Shown here: in pieces, positions 47,124 through 56,054 of the stretch
Layout: each line of letters begins with the position of its first letter
Position numbering within the stretch: position 1 is the first letter of the stretch
Origin: Nocardia sp. CNY236
GTDB taxonomy: Bacteria > Actinomycetota > Actinomycetes > Mycobacteriales > Mycobacteriaceae
DNA: 64,000 nucleotides
Assembly (NCBI RefSeq): GCF_000482385.1
Contig: NZ_AXVD01000001.1
Span: 186,001-250,000 of the forward strand
Direction of reading: 5' to 3'
Translations under genes and position numbers: made by a program
Notes under the pieces: generated by a model
Seen by the model: only the letters and a program-made list of their open reading frames with translations
Database searches by the model: none
Told to the model about the DNA's origin: nothing

Positions 47124-48038
47124 GTGCCGCGAATCGCGTACTTCGGGCCATCCGGAACCTTCACCGAGATGGCCCTTGCTCAACTCGAAACCTCGGGAGC
47201 CTTCGGCGGACCTGTCGAACGGGTTGCCGCCCCCAGCCAGGGAGCCGCATTGGATGCGATCCGCTCCGGGGAGGTGGACGGGGCGGTCGTACCGATCGAG
47301 AGCTCTGTCGAAGGGTCGATCTCGGCGACCCTCGATTCACTGGCTATCGGACCCCGGCTACAGATCGTCGCCGAGACCGAGCTCGAGGTGAGCTTCACGA
47401 TCCTCGGCAAGCCGGGCGCCTCGCTCCGAGACGCGCGTGTCCTTGCCGCCTACCCGGTCGCTGCGGCCCAGGTACGGTCGTGGGTTGCGCATCATCTGCC
47501 ACACGTGCGGCTGCACACCTCGGAGTCGAATGCCGCCGCCGCCGAGGACGTGGTCGCCGGTCGTGCGGATGCCGCCGTTTCGACCGCATTGGCCGGGGAA
47601 CGGCGAGGGCTGGTCGCCTTGGCTTCCGGTGTCGCCGATTATGAGCAAGCGATCACCCGCTTCGTTCTGTGCACCCGTCCCGCGGTGGCGCCGCCCGCTA
47701 CGGGAACCGACCGTACGTCGATCGTGCTCGAACTACCGAACGAACCCGGTTCTCTGATGCGTGCGTTTGCCGAGTTCGCCACGCGGGGTATCGATCTGAC
47801 CAGGATCGAATCTCGGCCCACCCGCACCATCATCGGCACCTACCGGTTCTACCTCGATTGTGTCGGGCACATCGACGACGCGGCGGTGGCCGAGGCGCTC
47901 AAGGCGCTGCACCGCACCGCACGGATCCGTTTTCTCGGGTCTTGGCCAGCGGCTTCCGCGACCGGAACACCGCCGCCGTCGGATACCGCGGCGGCGCAAT
48001 GGCTGGTCGAGCTGAAGAAGGGGATGGCGGACCTATGA
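47124..48038 (+). CDS. pheA: Prephenate dehydratase
   Basis: This 304-residue enzyme starts at GTG 47124. The catalytic domain (about 1-185) shows RIAYFGPSGTFTEMAL, VPIESSVEGSISATLD and NAAAAEDVVAG. A C-terminal ACT domain (SIVLELPNEPGSLMRAF, ESRPTRTIIGTYRF) binds phenylalanine for feedback control. It converts prephenate to phenylpyruvate. It overlaps the downstream phosphatase gene by 4 bp (ATGA), as in M. tuberculosis Rv3838c-Rv3837c. Confidence 0.97.
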   Translation: MPRIAYFGPSGTFTEMALAQLETSGAFGGPVERVAAPSQGAALDAIRSGEVDGAVVPIESSVEGSISATLDSLAIGPRLQIVAETELEVSFTILGKPGASLRDARVLAAYPVAAAQVRSWVAHHLPHVRLHTSESNAAAAEDVVAGRADAAVSTALAGERRGLVALASGVADYEQAITRFVLCTRPAVAPPATGTDRTSIVLELPNEPGSLMRAFAEFATRGIDLTRIESRPTRTIIGTYRFYLDCVGHIDDAAVAEALKALHRTARIRFLGSWPAASATGTPPPSDTAAAQWLVELKKGMADL

Positions 48039-48700
48039 CCGGGAGATTGGTCCTGGTCCGGCACGGCGAGACCCAAGGGAACGTCGCCAGGATGTTGGAC
48101 ACCAGGGTGCCGGGGTTGCCGCTGACCGAACGTGGTGCGGCACAGGCGAAAGTATTCGCCGACAACCTGCACCGACCACCGCGCGCATTGTTCTCCTCGG
48201 CGGCATTGCGTGCCCGACAGACAGCGCACTACATCGAAGCCGCGACCGGTGTGGCCGCCGGGGTGCTCGATGGCCTGCACGAAGTGCAGGCCGGTGACCT
48301 CGAAGGGGCCTACTGGGAGGAAGCGCATCAGACCTTTCAGCGGATCTATCGCTGCTGGCACGAAGGCGATCTCGGGTTGCGGTTGCCGGGCGGAGAATCG
48401 GCACGAGACGTTCTCGACCGCTTCGTGCCTGCACTGACCGAGTTGCGGGACACGTATCTGACGGCCGATGGCGTGGACGGCGACATCGTGGTGGTCAGTC
48501 ATGGTGCGGCGATGCGTCTCGTCGGTCGCGAACTCGCTGGCGTGCAACCGCCGTTCACGACGAACAACCATTTGGACAATACCGAGACCATCGAGTTGGT
48601 CCCGACTGCGGACAACGGGTGGACCTGTGTTCGTTGGGGTAGGTTCACACCGCCGTTCGGACACGATGTCGCGCCGACCCCCGATGACCCGATGGGCTGA
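48035..48700 (+). CDS. Histidine phosphatase (phosphoglycerate mutase-like)
   Basis: This 221-residue protein has the catalytic motif LVLVRHGETQGNVARMLDT, ALFSSAALRARQTA, the Glu-containing EVQAGDLEGAYW and VVVSHGAAMRLVG with the second His. It belongs to the cofactor-dependent mutase fold, but the active-site spacing suggests a phosphatase. It is translationally coupled to pheA. The physiological substrate is unknown. Confidence 0.9.
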   Translation: MTGRLVLVRHGETQGNVARMLDTRVPGLPLTERGAAQAKVFADNLHRPPRALFSSAALRARQTAHYIEAATGVAAGVLDGLHEVQAGDLEGAYWEEAHQTFQRIYRCWHEGDLGLRLPGGESARDVLDRFVPALTELRDTYLTADGVDGDIVVVSHGAAMRLVGRELAGVQPPFTTNNHLDNTETIELVPTADNGWTCVRWGRFTPPFGHDVAPTPDDPMG

Positions 48701-48725
48701 AGGGCGACCAGTGCGGCACGTGGGT

Positions 48726-49553
48726 TCAGGACAGTTGCGGGTTTCGTGGGAAGTCCGTGCGCTCCGGTAGTGAGGTGATCAGTTCCTGCAGTGCCGTTCG
48801 TAGGCGCGAGGTCGTTCCACTGCTGAGCGATGTCCACTTCACGCCGTCGTCCGACATGCTCGCCGTTGCAATGAACCGCCCTGCGCGGGTATTGAATACA
48901 GCGATGTGGTTGTCCGATACCTCTCGGGTGCCGTCACCGTAGACCACGCCGACGATCTCGGCGTAGGAGTGAATCTCGACCAACGCCGAGGCCAGAGCCT
49001 GGGCGTCATGTGTCGGGTTGCCGACCTTCCGTAGCCGCTCGGCAGTAGCTGCGGCGTCGCCGGTATCTGCGAAGATCGTGGCCAGCTGGTCGGTCGGGGC
49101 GTTCAAGCCGTAGAGCTCGAGCGGCTCGGCATGACCGAGTGCAGCGAGTATCGGGCCGGGGAGATCGGTGTCCGTCTCATCGATGACATACGAATCCTGT
49201 CCGCGAAGAGCGACAACCGATAGGTCGATCCCCTTCGCCAGACAAAAGCGGCTGACATTTCCGTCGACTATCAATCGCAGTGCAACGGTCCAGTGCGGAC
49301 GATTCAGGACCCGCAGGCGATTCTCCAGATCACGGTGGAGTACCTGGTCGACGAGCAGGTTCCGGTGAATCAACGACTTGGCGGCCGCGTCCATCGCCCT
49401 GGCATGTTCGGTCGAGTCGTCGTATCGGGGCCGGGCGTCCAATACGACCGGGACCTCGATTTCCAATTTCTCCACGAGAAACTGCATCTCGTCGAGCGAC
49501 AACACGACTGCTTCGAGCGTTGACGGATCGCGGCCGGCGCCGAGTACGGTCAC
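48726..49553 (-). CDS. espG: ESX secretion-associated protein EspG
   Basis: This 275-residue protein of the EspG family has LSLDEMQFLVEKLEIEVPVVL at the N-terminus, followed by a two-domain alpha/beta layout ending with SLSSGTTSRLRTALQELI. EspG is the cytosolic chaperone that binds the tip of PPE proteins and delivers PE-PPE pairs to an ESX (type VII) secretion system. GTG 49553 overlaps the PPE stop by 4 bp. No ESX core genes (eccB-E, mycP) are in the window. Confidence 0.9.
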   Translation of the reverse strand: MTVLGAGRDPSTLEAVVLSLDEMQFLVEKLEIEVPVVLDARPRYDDSTEHARAMDAAAKSLIHRNLLVDQVLHRDLENRLRVLNRPHWTVALRLIVDGNVSRFCLAKGIDLSVVALRGQDSYVIDETDTDLPGPILAALGHAEPLELYGLNAPTDQLATIFADTGDAAATAERLRKVGNPTHDAQALASALVEIHSYAEIVGVVYGDGTREVSDNHIAVFNTRAGRFIATASMSDDGVKWTSLSSGTTSRLRTALQELITSLPERTDFPRNPQLS

Positions 49554-50848
49554 TGATCCCTCCCGTCGCCCCCACCGCCGATGACGCCATCGGAGGTCAG
49601 TCGGCCGTCGGTGAAGTGGTCGATCGACCTCGAGTAGTCCGAGACCACATGCTCGGTCTCTTCGTCGGCTGCAGTGCGCCCTTGACTACCCAGCAGGGGG
49701 CTGCCGGCGCCCATACCAGTGTTCGCTCGAACCGGCGCCGCGTCGAGTCGGCCGGTTCCGGCCCCCACGGACTCCTGCACCGGCATGGGTCCGCCGCCGG
49801 TGATCGAGCTACCGGACCCCCACCCTTCTGGGAGCCTGAGGGCACCGGTGGCCATACCCGTCGAGGACCCGGACCCGGACCCGGACCCGGAGAATGCCAC
49901 AGCGCGAGTGGTGCTGCTGACGCCATTGCCGCCACCGTTGCCGGCACTCCCCTGACCAGTGGCGGCCCGCCCGCCCCCTGCACCTGCGCCGCTTCCGGAT
50001 CCACCGGCGCCCGTGGATCCCGGAGCCATGGAGGAGGACAGGGCATGCGCGCTCGAGCTTGCTGCTGAGATGGCGCCACCGGCGACATTACCGGCCGTGG
50101 AGAAACCGGAGCCGACCATGGAACCGATGGCCTGGGTAGCGTGCGTGGCTGCGCTCGTGACACCGGGATTGCCGACCAATGCCTGTACCGCGGTAGTAGC
50201 GGTCCGGATCGGATCGGTCGACCCGACGGGCGCTTTGTTCGCGGCCTGTTCGAGATTTGCGGCCTGTTCGGGGTTGGCTGCCTGTTCGGGGCCGGCCACT
50301 CCGGCGCCGTCGGCGATCGATGGCGGCATTGCGAACTCGGCAGGGGTCGCGGCGATCGCGCTGACGGCTGCCTCGTAGGTCTCCATGACCACAGCGGCGC
50401 GCGCATGCATGAGATGCCTGGCGGCCTCCGCCACCTCGAAAGCACCCGACATCACACCGGGCGGGTTCGCCGAGGCCGCCACGGCGGCATTGACCGCCGC
50501 AATCTCGGGCAGGCTCGGCATTGCCATGGAGGCAACGGTGTACGCGGTCGCGCTCGCCGCGGCTTTCGCGTCCATGACGGCTGCCTGGACGGCTTGTTGT
50601 TCCGACCAGCCGCGGAAGCCATTGAGCTTGCCCAGGGCAGCGGTACCGGAGGCGCCTTGCATGCCGATGCCCAGTTCTGCCATCACTCGGGCGATGGTCA
50701 TCGTCGCCTCGCCATAGGCTGCGGTGACCCCGCCCCAGGCTGTAGCGGCAGCTGTTGCCGGCACGGCATGCGCACCCGCGTGAAGGCTGGTCGAATTGAC
50801 CTCCGCGGTTCGGGCAGCCCAGATCACCCCGGTGATTCCTGCAACCAT
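49550..50848 (-). CDS. PPE family protein
   Basis: This 432-residue protein has a helical PPE domain (residues 1 to about 180: GVIWAARTAEVNSTSLHAG, AAYGEATMTIARVMAELG, FRGWSEQQAVQAAV). A low-complexity Gly/Ser/Thr-rich C-terminal half follows, including the triple repeat EQAAN at about 192-206 and SGSGSGSG. PPE proteins pair with a PE partner and are exported by ESX systems. The PE gene lies 52 bp upstream and espG overlaps downstream. The Pro-Pro-Glu motif itself is not conserved, as is common in Nocardia. Confidence 0.88.
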   Translation of the reverse strand: MVAGITGVIWAARTAEVNSTSLHAGAHAVPATAAATAWGGVTAAYGEATMTIARVMAELGIGMQGASGTAALGKLNGFRGWSEQQAVQAAVMDAKAAASATAYTVASMAMPSLPEIAAVNAAVAASANPPGVMSGAFEVAEAARHLMHARAAVVMETYEAAVSAIAATPAEFAMPPSIADGAGVAGPEQAANPEQAANLEQAANKAPVGSTDPIRTATTAVQALVGNPGVTSAATHATQAIGSMVGSGFSTAGNVAGGAISAASSSAHALSSSMAPGSTGAGGSGSGAGAGGGRAATGQGSAGNGGGNGVSSTTRAVAFSGSGSGSGSSTGMATGALRLPEGWGSGSSITGGGPMPVQESVGAGTGRLDAAPVRANTGMGAGSPLLGSQGRTAADEETEHVVSDYSRSIDHFTDGRLTSDGVIGGGGDGRDQ

Positions 50849-50900
50849 GTTTGCTTTTCTCCCCTGAATCGACTACTGCTGGCGGGTCTCGAAATCGGAA

Positions 50901-51212
50901 CTACAGGTGGATGGCGATGACGTCGGCGGCGCGTGCCATATCACCGGCGACATGCTGGGTCACTTGCGCGCGCAGCGTTGCCGCGGCATGGTGGCATTCC
51001 AGGATCGCCTGCGCGATGGCGCGGTCATGGGAGGTCGCGCCGGTGTTCAGGTGCCTGGCACTCAGGCGCGACACCTCCTCCGCACCAGCGGGAACCACAT
51101 GGGTTGCGGGCGCGGTGGCTGCCGCGACGGCGGCCAGCCGCTCCGCCACCAGGTCCAGTTCGGTGGCGGCGGCGAGAATGGTATCGGGTGCGATCAGTAC
51201 GTGTCCGGCCAC
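50901..51212 (-). CDS. PE family protein
   Basis: This 103-residue protein starts at GTG 51212 behind GAAGGAG. It has the two-helix PE fold: LIAPDTILAAATELDLVAERLAAV and HVVPAGAEEVSRLSARHLNTG, with PAGAEEVS typical of the family. It probably forms the four-helix heterodimer with the adjacent PPE protein. It has no C-terminal extension, and a clear YxxxD/E secretion motif was not found, so that signal may come from the partner. Confidence 0.87.
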   Translation of the reverse strand: MAGHVLIAPDTILAAATELDLVAERLAAVAAATAPATHVVPAGAEEVSRLSARHLNTGATSHDRAIAQAILECHHAAATLRAQVTQHVAGDMARAADVIAIHL

Positions 51213-51375
51213 GACTCGACTCCTTCTAGTGGCTTGGGGCGGAACCACGAGAATTCCCCCTACGAGTGATAGGACGCGACAGCAACGCGATTGGTTCCAT
51301 CGAATCCCGACTTCTTCGATCTCCTTGCCGATTACACACCCACAGTTGTGAGTATGCAATACGCTCCGGACGGCC

Positions 51376-51726
51376 CTAGCCCCAACCCAGCTGGTGCAGG
51401 CGGTCCTCGTCGATTCCGAAATAGTGTGCTACCTCGTGGATTACGGTGATCGCGACCTCCTCCACGACGTCCGCCTCCTCGGCGCAGATGTCGAGAATGG
51501 CGTCGCGATAAATCGTCACGGTATCGGGAAGCGCTCCACCGTAATGACTGTCGCGTTCGGTGAGCGCGACGCCATAATAGAGACCGAGCAAGTGCGGGTC
51601 TTCGGGATTGCGTGACTCGATCAGCACGACCACATTGTCGATCGCTCGCGTCAGCTCGGGCGGTATGAGATCCAGTGCGTCTCCGACCAATTCCTCGAAT
51701 CGATCATCGGACATCGTGACGGTCAT
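51376..51726 (-). CDS. Minimal metallopeptidase (zincin-like, DUF1025 family)
   Basis: This 116-residue protein has the zinc-binding motif VIHEVAHYFGI with His97, Glu98 and His101, and the preceding TIYRDAILDICAEEADVVEEV. Such minimal zincins have unknown substrates. ATG 51726 or 51714 may be used. It has the same position relative to the septum-formation gene as M. tuberculosis Rv3836 to Rv3835. Confidence 0.92.
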   Translation of the reverse strand: MTVTMSDDRFEELVGDALDLIPPELTRAIDNVVVLIESRNPEDPHLLGLYYGVALTERDSHYGGALPDTVTIYRDAILDICAEEADVVEEVAITVIHEVAHYFGIDEDRLHQLGWG

Positions 51727-51737
51727 CGAGGACCCGA

Positions 51738-52841
51738 CTAGCGTGGCTGCGGGGGCAGCGGAGCTGCGCCGGGCAGGGGCGTGGGGGTGGAGCGTCCATT
51801 CTTCGGCGGCGGGATCGGGGCGTGGCCGTCGATCAGGATATCGCCGGTGGCCGATCCGACGATCGGCGCGAAGCCTTCTCGGCCGGTGCCCTTGCCGATC
51901 ATGCAGTCCACCTTACGGCTGCCCGCAAGCCAGCTGCGCGCATCGATGTAGTCGGCGAACAGTGTCAGCGTCTTGTCGCGGATCACGTCCGGGCCACCCA
52001 GGTAGTCCGTCGAGGTGCGTTTGCACTCCTGAGCGGCGAATGTGTCCTGCTCCTCTTTCGAGGGTGGCCCGCCTCCGAAGCGAGTGCCGAGATCGAGTGT
52101 GGAGACGATCTCCACCGCGTGCGGCTGCGCACAGTCCACGGGATCGGTGGGTAGGTTCTGGTTGCTGCCCAGACAGACCCCCGGCCCGTACACTTTGGAC
52201 TGGTCCTGCTCGGTGGCGCTACCCGCCGATGGCGGCATGCCCACAGTAGCAGTGACCTGCAGTCCGCAGCGCAGCGTGCGATCACCGTGCTGCCAGCCCA
52301 CCTGGCTGGGGTACATCAATCCGATGGTGTACCTGCCGTGCGGATCGAAGCGACCGGACATGTATTTCTGCACTGCCGGTACGCAGTGTTCTTCCTTCAG
52401 CTCGGCCAACCGCAGCGAGTCCGGGAATCTCGAACCGGGCCCGAACTCCTTGCCCGGGTACCCGCTCATGTCGATATCGGCCGCGACCTCGAACAGGTGG
52501 GTGCTCTCGCAGTTCACCTTGACCAGGTCGGAGCGGTCGGCCTCGGTCCAACTCAAACAGTCGCCGGTGGCCGCGGTGCCGAACTCCTTGTCCAAGATCG
52601 GCTGCAGCGGTGAACCCGGAGAGTGGGCCTCCAGCCCTTTCTCGTTGTCGAATCCGGTCACGAACAATGTCACCAGCGCCGCGGCCACCGCGCCCACCGC
52701 CACCGCGGTCAGCCCCCAGCGCAACGTGGACGCCGACAGCTGCAGGTCGGCGGAGCCGAAGGAGCGGCGTAGCGCTTCGGCGCGTGTCGCCCCGCGGCGC
52801 TTGGGCGTGCGGCGGGGCCGAGTCGCATCTTCAGAGGACAT
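51738..52841 (-). CDS. Septum-formation-family membrane protein
   Basis: This 367-residue protein has a basic N-terminus (RPRRTPKRRGATRAEALRR), one membrane helix (GLTAVAVGAVAAALVTLFVTG) at about 44-64, and a Cys-rich extracytoplasmic domain. That domain contains two septum-formation repeats (GDCLSWTEADRSDLVKVNC and GVCLGSNQNLPTDPVDC, each followed by an H-x-x-E-type HLFEV/HAVEI). A Pro-rich tail ends the protein. The biochemical role is unknown. It is 11 bp upstream of the zincin gene, probably in one operon. Confidence 0.9.
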   Translation of the reverse strand: MSSEDATRPRRTPKRRGATRAEALRRSFGSADLQLSASTLRWGLTAVAVGAVAAALVTLFVTGFDNEKGLEAHSPGSPLQPILDKEFGTAATGDCLSWTEADRSDLVKVNCESTHLFEVAADIDMSGYPGKEFGPGSRFPDSLRLAELKEEHCVPAVQKYMSGRFDPHGRYTIGLMYPSQVGWQHGDRTLRCGLQVTATVGMPPSAGSATEQDQSKVYGPGVCLGSNQNLPTDPVDCAQPHAVEIVSTLDLGTRFGGGPPSKEEQDTFAAQECKRTSTDYLGGPDVIRDKTLTLFADYIDARSWLAGSRKVDCMIGKGTGREGFAPIVGSATGDILIDGHAPIPPPKNGRSTPTPLPGAAPLPPQPR

Positions 52842-52916
52842 CGCGGTCCATCATGGCAGTGTCTGTGCTCCGGCGCCATGACCTGGCCGATCGGACGGCA
52901 TGCCCCACGCTTCGGC

Positions 52917-54617
52917 TCAGCCGCGCAGGGCCGATAGGAGTAGACCGGGCAGTTTGGCGGGAGCGGGGTCAGCGTAGAACTCGGTCAGCTTGCGCCCGGT
53001 GGTCGCCGCAGTGCGGTTGTCGACGAACCACGGCGGTTTCGGGGAGAGCGCGAGTTCGCCAGTGGTCACCGAACGCGGCGCGGGCCGGAAAGGACCACGA
53101 ATCACTGTGCGTTCCACATCGTCCAGGAGAAACGCGTTGTGTACTACGCCGATTCCACTCTGCACGTCGGCCAGGGTGTGTCCGGGGAAGGCGCCCCAGG
53201 ACGCGTACGGAGTGAGGAACGCCAGCCCGGTCCACGCGTTCACCGCGATCGTTCCGTATCGAAGCCGCTCGAGCGCCCGGTCGAAGGCGGCGCCGAGCCG
53301 GCGGATGGTCGGGGGCGGGACGATCACATTCGCGCCCAGGGTTCCGGTCAGTTCGGTGTTCGCGAAGTCCACCGCATGCTGCAGGAAATCGCTGCCCGTA
53401 GCGGGGAGCTCGACGACGCCCAGTACCGGAGAGAAGTACTCGGTGTCCAACAGCGGGGTATCTGTAGCCGGCAGTGCCTCGATCAGAACTCGGCCCGTGT
53501 CGAGGCGTTGTGCCTGTGGGTACGCCGCCAGTGCGGTAGCGACGCGGGTGTCACTGCCCGGGTAGTACGGCGTCCGGCGGGGCGCGCGGTTCAGTGCATG
53601 GCGCAGCTCGGCGAGGAACTCGTGTTTGCGGTCCCACTGCGCGCTCAGCACGACCACTTGCGCGGCCACGCAGTTGTAGCCGCCATTGTGCAGCCGATGA
53701 GTCGCCACATGCTCGGCCTGATAGCGCAGGTCGGCGTCGGACCACGCGCCGGGTACCACGATGGTCGGTGAGACGCCGCCCAGTTCACTGGTGATCGTCT
53801 TGTCCAGCAGTGGCCGATCGGCTGCGCGCCGCTGTGCACCCGCCGTACCGGGCCCCCAAACGATCGTGTCGTGGGTCTGTGCGCTGCCGGTCATGTGCAC
53901 GTGCGCGACGGCTCGATGGTGGACCAGATAGCTGCCCTGCACGGCATCGCCGGTGAGGATCCGCAGCACGCCGAGCTCGAGCAGCGGCTCGAAGATCATC
54001 TCGAATACGGTGAACAGCGGGTCGGTGATCGGATTGAGCTTCAGCGCGACCACCCGATTGTGCGCATACAGCTCGTAGAGCAGGTCCAGCGGCGGAATCG
54101 ATGTGATATTACCCGCACCGAGGACAGCCCCGATGCCGCCGGTGGATGTGGGGTCCAACTGTGCGAGTCCAGCACGCTCGCGCGCTGCCTCGGCGTCGAC
54201 GCCGGGTCGTAGCCACACCTGTCCGCGGAAGCCATTGAGCAGCAGCTGGTCGAAGATACCGCGCGGCAAGATCGGTACCGCGACACGTGCGCCGGGCGCC
54301 TTGCTCAGGCCGACGCCGGTCAGCGGACTGCGTCCGGCTTCCAGTGCGGCCAGGGTCTTCGACAGCGCAGCCGTGGCTTGCAGCAGCGCCAGCGGGCCGG
54401 TCATCCATTCCTCGCCGACCAATGGCGAGTTCGCGTCCAGGTCCTTGACGACACGCGCGGCGCGAACCCAGTCCGCGGCGAAGCGCCCGGTCCGAACATG
54501 GATCTCGTCGAGTAGTTCACGGCGGCGGTGCAGCGACGTCGCCGCCCACGCCTTTTCGCCCGCGGCGAGGTCGTCCAGCGCGTTGTCGATGGCTGTTCGG
54601 TCGAATGGAGTGTGCAC
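52917..54617 (-). CDS. Aldehyde dehydrogenase family protein
   Basis: This protein of about 566 residues has a Rossmann-type cofactor region (GIGAVLGAGNITSIPPLDLL), VHMTGSAQTHDTIVW, a TSELGGVSPTIV block corresponding to the catalytic Glu region, and NGGYNCVAAQ with the probable catalytic Cys. It is longer and more divergent than typical ALDHs. The substrate is unknown. The start is uncertain: GTG 54617 (chosen) or GTG 54635, neither with a clear ribosome-binding site. It is divergent from serS. Confidence 0.85.
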   Translation of the reverse strand: MHTPFDRTAIDNALDDLAAGEKAWAATSLHRRRELLDEIHVRTGRFAADWVRAARVVKDLDANSPLVGEEWMTGPLALLQATAALSKTLAALEAGRSPLTGVGLSKAPGARVAVPILPRGIFDQLLLNGFRGQVWLRPGVDAEAARERAGLAQLDPTSTGGIGAVLGAGNITSIPPLDLLYELYAHNRVVALKLNPITDPLFTVFEMIFEPLLELGVLRILTGDAVQGSYLVHHRAVAHVHMTGSAQTHDTIVWGPGTAGAQRRAADRPLLDKTITSELGGVSPTIVVPGAWSDADLRYQAEHVATHRLHNGGYNCVAAQVVVLSAQWDRKHEFLAELRHALNRAPRRTPYYPGSDTRVATALAAYPQAQRLDTGRVLIEALPATDTPLLDTEYFSPVLGVVELPATGSDFLQHAVDFANTELTGTLGANVIVPPPTIRRLGAAFDRALERLRYGTIAVNAWTGLAFLTPYASWGAFPGHTLADVQSGIGVVHNAFLLDDVERTVIRGPFRPAPRSVTTGELALSPKPPWFVDNRTAATTGRKLTEFYADPAPAKLPGLLLSALRG

Positions 54618-54709
54618 GAACTCACTATGCGACACATCCGCGGCTGCGGGGCGCCATCCCGATATCTCGGGTCGAATCGGTATTCGGCGGGCCACTAGGC
54701 TGATGGCCC

Positions 54710-55972
54710 ATGATCGACCTCCGATTCCTGCGGGACCATCCCGAGGTGGTCCGCGCCTCGCAGCGCGCTCGCGGCGAAGACCCCGCCCTCGCCGACGCAC
54801 TGCTCGAAGCGGACGCGGTACGACGGGCCGCGGTGGCCACTGCGGACAATTTGCGCGCCGAGCACCGGGCGATGGGCAAGCAGATCGGCAAGGCGAGTGC
54901 CCAGGAGCGTCCCCTGCTCCTGGCGCAAGCCACCGATATGTCGGTCAAGGTCAAAGAAGCCGAGGCTGCGCAGCATGCGGCCGATTCCGAGCTGGATGCT
55001 GCGCACCGGGCCGTCTCGAATGTGGTTCAGCCGGCGGCTCCGGTCGGTGGCGAGGACGATTACATCGTACTGAGTGAGACCGGCGCGCCCACGGAATTCG
55101 ATTTCGAACCCAAAGATCATGTGGAACTGGGCGAGTCGCTGGGCCTGATCGACATGGAACGTGGTGCCAAGGTGGCCGGTGCCCGGTTCTATTTCCTCAC
55201 CGGCTACGGCGCCCTCCTGCAACTGGGATTGCTGCAGTTGGCTGCGCAGAAGGCCGTGGCCAGTGGCTTCACCATGATGATCCCGCCGGTGTTGGTGCGC
55301 CCCGAGATGATGGCGGGCACCGGGTTTCTCGGAAAGCATGCGGCCGAGGTCTATCACCTCGCCGAGGACGATCTGTACCTCGTCGGGACATCGGAGGTGC
55401 CGCTGGCGGCCTACCACGCGGACGAGATCGTCGACCTGGCCGACGGACCCAAGCGGTATGTGGGTTGGTCGTCGTGCTTCCGACGGGAGGCGGGCAGCTA
55501 CGGCAGAGACACGCGGGGCATCATCCGGGTGCACCAGTTCGACAAGGTGGAAATGTTCGTCTTCACCACACCGGACGAGGCCGATGCCGAACACCAGCGA
55601 TTGCTGGACTGGGAGCGCGACATGCTAGCGGCCATCGAGGTCCCCTATCGAGTGATCGATGTCGCCACCGGCGATCTGGGCAGCTCCGCAGTGCGCAAAT
55701 TCGACTGCGAGGCGTGGTTGCCCAGTCAGCGCGCATATCGGGAACTCACCTCCACCTCGAACTGCACGACGTTCCAGGCTCGACGCCTCGCGGTGCGCTA
55801 CCGTGACGAGAACGGCAGGCCGCAGATCGCCGCCACGCTGAACGGCACATTGGCAACCACACGATGGATCGTGGCGATCCTGGAGAATCATCAGCAAGCC
55901 GATGGGTCGGTTCGCGTTCCCCGAGCGTTGGTCCCGTTCGTCGGAACAGATGTGCTCCGACCGGGAGACTGA
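54710..55972 (+). CDS. serS: Seryl-tRNA synthetase
   Basis: This 420-residue class II synthetase starts [20 protein letters not shown] and has an N-terminal coiled-coil arm that grips the long variable arm of tRNA-Ser. The catalytic core has motif 2 ([25 protein letters not shown]) and motif 3 ([18 protein letters not shown]). It also charges tRNA-Sec where present. A hairpin terminator follows 5 bp after the stop. The position matches M. tuberculosis Rv3834c. Confidence 0.98.
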   Translation: MIDLRFLRDHPEVVRASQRARGEDPALADALLEADAVRRAAVATADNLRAEHRAMGKQIGKASAQERPLLLAQATDMSVKVKEAEAAQHAADSELDAAHRAVSNVVQPAAPVGGEDDYIVLSETGAPTEFDFEPKDHVELGESLGLIDMERGAKVAGARFYFLTGYGALLQLGLLQLAAQKAVASGFTMMIPPVLVRPEMMAGTGFLGKHAAEVYHLAEDDLYLVGTSEVPLAAYHADEIVDLADGPKRYVGWSSCFRREAGSYGRDTRGIIRVHQFDKVEMFVFTTPDEADAEHQRLLDWERDMLAAIEVPYRVIDVATGDLGSSAVRKFDCEAWLPSQRAYRELTSTSNCTTFQARRLAVRYRDENGRPQIAATLNGTLATTRWIVAILENHQQADGSVRVPRALVPFVGTDVLRPGD

Positions 55973-55976
55973 TACC

Positions 55977-56009
55977 ACCGGCGAAGATCGTTCATCGATC
56001 GGCGCCGGT
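55977..56009 (+). terminator. serS terminator
   Basis: ACCGGCG and CGCCGGT enclose an inner GATCG-TTCAT-CGATC stem, giving 12 bp of pairing with a small bulge. It starts 5 bp after the serS stop codon. Confidence 0.75.
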
Positions 56010-56054
56010 TCGGCATACCGGATTCCCGGGATGTGACAACCCGCGGGATTTCAT

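Noticed and set aside
52917..54800. Aldehyde dehydrogenase extended to 627 residues
   Set aside because: The extra N-terminus is antisense to the serS start and is Arg-rich; the family-like sequence begins near 54617.
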